Translations under genes and position numbers: made by a program
Part shown: positions 60,543-64,000 of the stretch, one piece after another
How positions within the stretch are numbered: the stretch's first letter is position 1
How the letters are laid out: every line of letters begins with the position of its first letter
Assembly: GCA_003149575.1 (NCBI GenBank)
Contig: QCWG01000001.1
Coordinates: 91,183-155,182, forward strand
Reading direction: 5' to 3'
Length of the DNA: 64,000 nt
Source: Altererythrobacter sp. XM-24bin4
GTDB lineage: Bacteria > Pseudomonadota > Alphaproteobacteria > Sphingomonadales > Sphingomonadaceae
Notes under the pieces: model-generated
Seen by the model: only the letters and a program-made list of their open reading frames with translations
Databases searched by the model: none
What the model was told of the DNA's origin: nothing

Positions 60543-60551
60543 CGTCTTCTC

Positions 60552-60941
60552 CTAATCTGTACCGCCACTTTTACCGTAGCTGACGCTCGTTTCACCCCTT
60601 GTCAGAAGGAAGATTAGGAACCCTGTGGCAAACAGCACGTCGATCGCCAAGACTGCGGTAGGAGCGTCGCCACCCGATTGGTTCATTTCTGCTGTAACCA
60701 ACAAGGCAACAACGGCGACTTTGCCGAACACACCGGCCCAAATCACATCAGCGTAGCGATCAGGGTCCCGAGCGACGACGGCATATACAAGCCCGAATGC
60801 GAAAACCAATATGCCAACCAGGCGCGTATCAATCGGCGCGGATGGCCCGAGAATCACAGCAATGCCGACGAGAAAGTTGAAGATTGCTGCGATCCAGAAG
60901 AACCACGTCCAACCCCGTCTAGCGCCCGTTTCGTTCGACAT
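60552..60941 (-). CDS. Four-helix inner-membrane protein, unknown
   Basis: A 129-residue protein with four hydrophobic segments: GWTWFFWIAAIFNFLVGIAV, RLVGILVFAFGLVYAVVARD, WAGVFGKVAVVALLVTAEM and TAVLAIDVLFATGFLIFLL. I do not recognise a family. The ATG at 60941 follows AAGGAG by ten bases; a TTG six bases earlier is possible. It sits between a lipoprotein gene upstream (two bases away) and a GFA gene downstream on the same strand, so these three form an operon. Confidence 0.7.
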   Translation of the reverse strand: MSNETGARRGWTWFFWIAAIFNFLVGIAVILGPSAPIDTRLVGILVFAFGLVYAVVARDPDRYADVIWAGVFGKVAVVALLVTAEMNQSGGDAPTAVLAIDVLFATGFLIFLLTRGETSVSYGKSGGTD

Positions 60942-60943
60942 AT

Positions 60944-61387
60944 TCAATTCGCTCCTTCGCCAGTGAACATCTGGATATCGGTATAGGCACAGCCATTGCG
61001 CAGCTCGTCGCCAATGGTCAATGTGGCGGTAAAGGGATAGCTGCGATCACTCATCGTGTCCAAGCATTCGCCTGGAGTGACCGCCAGGTTGAACGGCTCA
61101 CCGTTCAGCTCTCCCGAGAAACCCAACCCTCCGTTTCCTGCAAATCGGGTCACTGCAATCACCTGCCCGGCGATGTTTTCAGGAGTTGAATAGGTAAGCG
61201 TATCCGCTTCGATTTCTGCATTCCAGAATGGCTCATTGCCGAGCGCAGTGATAACTTCACTTTCCGAAACTTCATCGAAGGTGGGCACTTCTCCCGGAGC
61301 CTCTTCCGAACCTCCAAAGCATGCATAGAGCCCGAGCGAACCGACCACAGCAACCAACAAGCGCTTGCCAAATTCATTGCGTATCAT
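60944..61387 (-). CDS. Small lipoprotein, COG3650-like
   Basis: A 147-residue predicted lipoprotein: a signal with lipobox LYAC (Cys23), then an acidic linker and a domain with ALGNEPFWNAEIEADTLTYS, TPENIAGQVIAVTRFAGNGG, LNGEPFNLAVTPGECLDTMS, and YPFTATLTIGDELRNGCAYT. This GNEPFW...C..MSD..YP pattern is that of COG3650 lipoproteins, which are of unknown function. First gene of the run. Confidence 0.82.
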   Translation of the reverse strand: MIRNEFGKRLLVAVVGSLGLYACFGGSEEAPGEVPTFDEVSESEVITALGNEPFWNAEIEADTLTYSTPENIAGQVIAVTRFAGNGGLGFSGELNGEPFNLAVTPGECLDTMSDRSYPFTATLTIGDELRNGCAYTDIQMFTGEGAN

Positions 61388-61435
61388 CGGTTATCTCCCC
61401 CTTCCGACGCGCAATGATAGTCAGAGGGAACAGCC

Positions 61436-62755
61436 ATGTCACGCCTGCCTTTCGCTTTCCCACATGGCTTGGGCACCTTAACGGAACCACACTCGCACCG
61501 GCCCGTTGCTTTTGATATGGAATGGAACCCTCAGAGAGACGCCGCATTGTCGCAATTGGCAAGGTTCACACCGAACATGGGGCGGCGCTATGCCAATCGG
61601 CGCAACCATGATGAAGGCAAAGCTGGTGGCAATGTGTCGCGGCTTTCCCCCTGGTTGCATGCTGGCGTTGTGAGCGAAGCTGAGGTGCTGCAGTCCGCAC
61701 TTGGCCAGCATAGCCCAGAGGCCGCTGAGAAGTTCATAGCGGAAGTGTTCTGGCGGATCTATTTCAAAGGATATCTTGAGCAGCGGCCAAGCATTTGGCG
61801 CGCCTTTTGTGATCAGCGCGATGCGGCCCTCAGTTGCTTTGAATCGGATCCGGTCACGCATGGTTTGTTTGAGCAAGCAACAAGCGGCCAGACCGGCATA
61901 CAAGCCTTTGACAATTGGGCACGCGAGCTCGGCGAGACAGGGTATCTGCATAACCATGCGCGTATGTGGTTCGCCAGCATCTGGATATTCACACTGAAGC
62001 TCGACTGGACTTTGGGTGCGGACTTCTTCCTGCGCCATTTGATCGATGGTGATGCGGCTTCAAATACGCTGAGCTGGCGCTGGATCGCGGGATTGCACAC
62101 CAAAGGAAAGACGTATCTCGCTAGGCCGGATAATATCGCGCAGTACACGCAGAGCCATCCCGACGGGCCGCTATTGGCCCGCGGCCTTGCTCAAGACGCG
62201 CCGCCACTCACCGAACCTGAAAAGCACGCGCGCAGGCCTCTCGCGCTTCCTCCGGGCGCGAATACGATTCCGCAAACCTATGCGCTGTTGCTGCACGATG
62301 AAGCCGCTAGCCATGTGCCCTTCGATCTTCCGCATCCACCCGCACTAGTCATCTCCGCGGCTAGGCCTGATGACCGTTCTCCAAGACAGATCGGCGGGCT
62401 GGTTCGAGACTTTGCGATGCAATCCGTTCAGCATGGTGGTGAAGCCGCGGCAGAAACATTTGGCTGCCCACATGTCGGCTGGCAGTCCGGCAATTCACTC
62501 GCAAACATACTGGCCGATACAAAGCTCAACCACATCGTCACATCCTATCTCCCGATGGGATGGACACGCGACGCACTCTGGCCAGAACTCGCTCCACTCG
62601 CCGACAAAGGGAGTCTCATCCAGCTTACCTCCGCGCTTGAACGGGCGACCTGGCCACACGCCAAAGCCGGGTTTTTTGGCGTGAAGAAGATCATGTACAA
62701 AGCGATGCGCGAGGCGGGTGTGGCTGCGCGGCAATTGGAACTTTTCGAAGCTTGA
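61436..62755 (+). CDS. Photolyase/cryptochrome FAD-binding protein lacking the usual N-terminal domain
   Basis: A 439-residue protein that begins almost directly with the FAD-binding domain of photolyases. Residues 65-270 show SRLSPWLHAGVVSEAEVLQS, AEVFWRIYFKGYLEQRPSIW, TGIQAFDNWARELGETGYLH, NHARMWFASIWIFTLKLDWT, FFLRHLIDGDAASNTLSWRW, and TYLARPDNIAQYT. The normal N-terminal antenna alpha/beta domain is missing; instead about 160 residues follow at the C-terminus and include strand-like PQTYALLLHDEAAS and ALVISAARPDD. It may be a flavoprotein of the photolyase type with altered order. Strong start: AGAGGGA six bases upstream. Confidence 0.82.
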   Translation: MSRLPFAFPHGLGTLTEPHSHRPVAFDMEWNPQRDAALSQLARFTPNMGRRYANRRNHDEGKAGGNVSRLSPWLHAGVVSEAEVLQSALGQHSPEAAEKFIAEVFWRIYFKGYLEQRPSIWRAFCDQRDAALSCFESDPVTHGLFEQATSGQTGIQAFDNWARELGETGYLHNHARMWFASIWIFTLKLDWTLGADFFLRHLIDGDAASNTLSWRWIAGLHTKGKTYLARPDNIAQYTQSHPDGPLLARGLAQDAPPLTEPEKHARRPLALPPGANTIPQTYALLLHDEAASHVPFDLPHPPALVISAARPDDRSPRQIGGLVRDFAMQSVQHGGEAAAETFGCPHVGWQSGNSLANILADTKLNHIVTSYLPMGWTRDALWPELAPLADKGSLIQLTSALERATWPHAKAGFFGVKKIMYKAMREAGVAARQLELFEA

Positions 62756-62797
62756 TCAATGGACTATCCTTTCGTTGAACAGAAAGGAACAAAGGCA

Positions 62798-63238
62798 ATG
62801 TCAGGCACTCACGAACAAATCACAGGCCACTGTCTTTGCGGCGCAGTTACAGTCACCGCCACGCCCGCCAAGCCGCATCTGGAGGCATGCCATTGCGAAA
62901 TGTGCCGTCGCTGGTGCGGCAGCGCCTATCTGGCCGTACAAAGCGACACCGCGCCGCGCTTCTCAGGCGAGGAGCATATTACCCGCTTCAAATCGTCAAA
63001 CTGGGCAGAGCGCGGTTTCTGCAGCAAGTGCGGCAGCAACCTGTTCTACTGCTTTACCCCAACGGGCAGCTATTCCTTCCTGGCCGGTTTATTTGACGAT
63101 CTTGGCGACATGACGCTGGGTGCAGAGATCTTTGTCGACGAACAGCCCGACTATTATTCCTTCGCGCAAGAGACGACCCGCAGGACCGGGCCAGAGCTGA
63201 TTGCTGAAGCGAAAGAGGCCGGTTTTACCTTCGACTGA
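62798..63238 (+). CDS. GFA family protein (second copy)
   Basis: A 146-residue zinc-binding protein, paralogous in type to the one at 60135. Motifs are TGHCLCGAVTVTATPAKPHL, EACHCEMCRRWCGSAYLAVQ and RGFCSKCGSNLFY. The C-terminus (SFAQETTRRTGPELIAEAKE) is typical of one GFA subgroup. The ATG at 62798 follows AAAGG; an earlier in-frame ATG at 62759 is less likely. It follows the photolyase-like gene by 42 bases and may share its transcript. Confidence 0.87.
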   Translation: MSGTHEQITGHCLCGAVTVTATPAKPHLEACHCEMCRRWCGSAYLAVQSDTAPRFSGEEHITRFKSSNWAERGFCSKCGSNLFYCFTPTGSYSFLAGLFDDLGDMTLGAEIFVDEQPDYYSFAQETTRRTGPELIAEAKEAGFTFD

Positions 63239-63241
63239 TCG

Positions 63242-63553
63242 TTATATCACCTTGTCTGGGCGCTGATCATGCTTGTGGCGTTCTTCCCGGCCCAGCACAC
63301 GTTCCAGCCGCTGTGCCATCGTATTGGCCGCCTTGCGCGCAGCCGTATCCACATCGGCCGCATGCTCGGTGACACCAATTGGCCGGTCACCGCGCGGACG
63401 CACTTTGATCGTGCATGTCTTGTCATCTGCGCCGCCTTTTCGGCCGTTTTCATCCGACACATGCACCTCGACCCGGGTTAACCGTTCTTCAAACCGCGCG
63501 AGTTTGGCACGTACCTGATTTTCGATCCGCTCTGCGACGTTGTCTGTACCCAT
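63242..63553 (-). CDS. HPF/RaiA family ribosome-associated protein
   Basis: A 103-residue protein of the ribosome-hibernation type: ENQVRAKLARFEERLTRVEV, HVSDENGRKGGADDKTCTIK, VRPRGDRPIGVTEHAADVDT and AARKAANTMAQRLERVLGRE, matching the beta-alpha-beta-beta-beta-alpha pattern of S30AE domains in a short, divergent form. A stationary-phase ribosome role is inferred by family. The region 63554-63936 beyond it has no gene but does hold the second copy of the 28-bp repeat. Confidence 0.82.
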   Translation of the reverse strand: MGTDNVAERIENQVRAKLARFEERLTRVEVHVSDENGRKGGADDKTCTIKVRPRGDRPIGVTEHAADVDTAARKAANTMAQRLERVLGREERHKHDQRPDKVI

Positions 63554-63692
63554 TACGGAACTGTCCGAATTGAACTAAAATTGCATTATCTTGCGTTCCT
63601 CTCTCTAACTGCCCCTATCCTATAGATATGGGTATGAAGCGCGCCGGTTTCCAGCGATTTCGGCGGCGCGGACCCAATCCCCAATCCAACAA

Positions 63693-63720
63693 CATGGAAC
63701 ACTTGGAACACTGTCCAGAG
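63693..63720 (-). repeat. 28-bp dispersed repeat, copy 2
   Basis: Exact reverse complement of 30932-30959. Read on the minus strand it begins CTCTGGACAGTGTTCC and ends AAGTGTTCCATG. It lies in a 383-base gene-free stretch, with no other repeat of it in the window. Confidence 0.7.
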
Positions 63721-63936
63721 CGCAGAAAGCTCTCCGCCCGCACGAGAGGGAACGGTCCGCCACAGCAAGCCTATTGCAAGCGGTTCGCAAAGAAATGACG
63801 TAGCAAGAGTCACGCCCGCATATGGGCAAATTTCGCGCGAGTAGGAAAGCCGGCGCATCCCCGGAGACGCCGCTCCATTGCGTGATTGCGGGCCAATGGC
63901 TAACGCTGGTCGCAAGCTGATAGGGGAGCTTAAACA

Positions 63937-64000
63937 GTGATCACCAATTTACCTGATACCTTGCTGCGTTACCGCATAGTTCTGGGTATACTTGCCTTGA
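63937..64000 (+). CDS. Start of an unidentified gene, cut by the window edge
   Basis: A GTG at 63937 follows GGGGAG by eight bases and opens a frame to the end of the window: MITNLPDTLLRYRIVLGILA, then Leu. The last residues look hydrophobic, as if a membrane segment begins. Only 21 codons are visible, so no family can be named. Confidence 0.4.
   Translation, partial: MITNLPDTLLRYRIVLGILAL

Noticed and set aside
63586..63915. 109-codon minus-strand open frame near the right end
   Set aside because: No ribosome-binding site, no family, and it runs across the 28-bp repeat; a chance frame.
1..64000. CRISPR array, rRNA operon, prophage
   Set aside because: Scanning showed no regularly spaced repeats with spacers, no rRNA sequence and no phage structural genes.

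Overview
The window looks like chromosomal DNA of an alphaproteobacterium, most likely Sphingomonadales and close to Erythrobacteraceae. The reasons are the mutM/ubiE/ubiB/coaBC block beside rpsT-dnaA, the tol-pal and histidine clusters, the MutM zinc-finger variant, PdeM, an alphaproteobacterial SspB, paired acyl-CoA dehydrogenases, and many lipoproteins that begin Cys-Gly-Gly-Gly and continue into proline/threonine stalks. All family names come from reading motifs by eye; no database search was possible.

Layout. 1-7.7 kb is a conserved core: coaBC (cut by the window edge), a small membrane protein, ubiB and ubiE on the minus strand, divergent from mutM, rpsT, dnaA and a ThiF/MoeB-type enzyme. 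7.8-20.8 kb is the accessory part. It holds a class III CoA-transferase, a truncated SulP permease remnant next to a persulfide-dioxygenase-like metallo-hydrolase, a trypsin-like autotransporter, an IS6-family relic, an FG-GAP lipoprotein, a nuclease, a second IS6-type element whose transposase carries an in-frame stop, a LysR/fatty-acid-hydroxylase divergent pair, and a 1.6-kb segment between a tRNA-Ser(GGA) gene and a decayed copy of its 3' flank. 20.9-34.4 kb returns to mostly housekeeping genes: a cyclophilin-type PPIase, the single Rel/Spo enzyme, a GH16 hydrolase, hemF, pdeM, infC (apparent AUA start), a DUF547 protein, an SLC13 permease, a Cys/Met PLP enzyme with a structured leader, an atypical SDR and a J-domain protein.

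34.4-38.8 kb is the complete ybgC-tolQ-tolR-tolA-tolB-pal cluster (minus strand). 38.8-42.4 kb is hisB-hisH-hisA-hisF-hisE followed by a HIT protein (minus strand), with a very strong hairpin between hisH and hisA. sspB and gmk follow. 43.8-52.2 kb is a lipid/acyl-CoA catabolic region: an SDR and two acyl-CoA dehydrogenases on one strand; an MFS carrier, an ACAD10/11-like dehydrogenase, a zinc alcohol dehydrogenase and an APH-like kinase on the other. 52.2-64 kb contains a subtilase lipoprotein, dapD, an M19 dipeptidase, SWIB and PEBP proteins, an S41 protease, two GFA-family proteins, a photolyase-type protein lacking the normal N-terminal domain, and an HPF/RaiA-like protein.

The most notable items are the AUA start of infC, the photolyase-like protein with an apparently rearranged architecture, the tRNA-Ser flank duplication, the kinase/dehydrogenase cluster suggestive of hydroxy-acyl-CoA catabolism, the ACAG repeat array directly after dnaA, and a 28-bp sequence present as two inverted copies 33 kb apart. 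I found no CRISPR array, rRNA or intact prophage.
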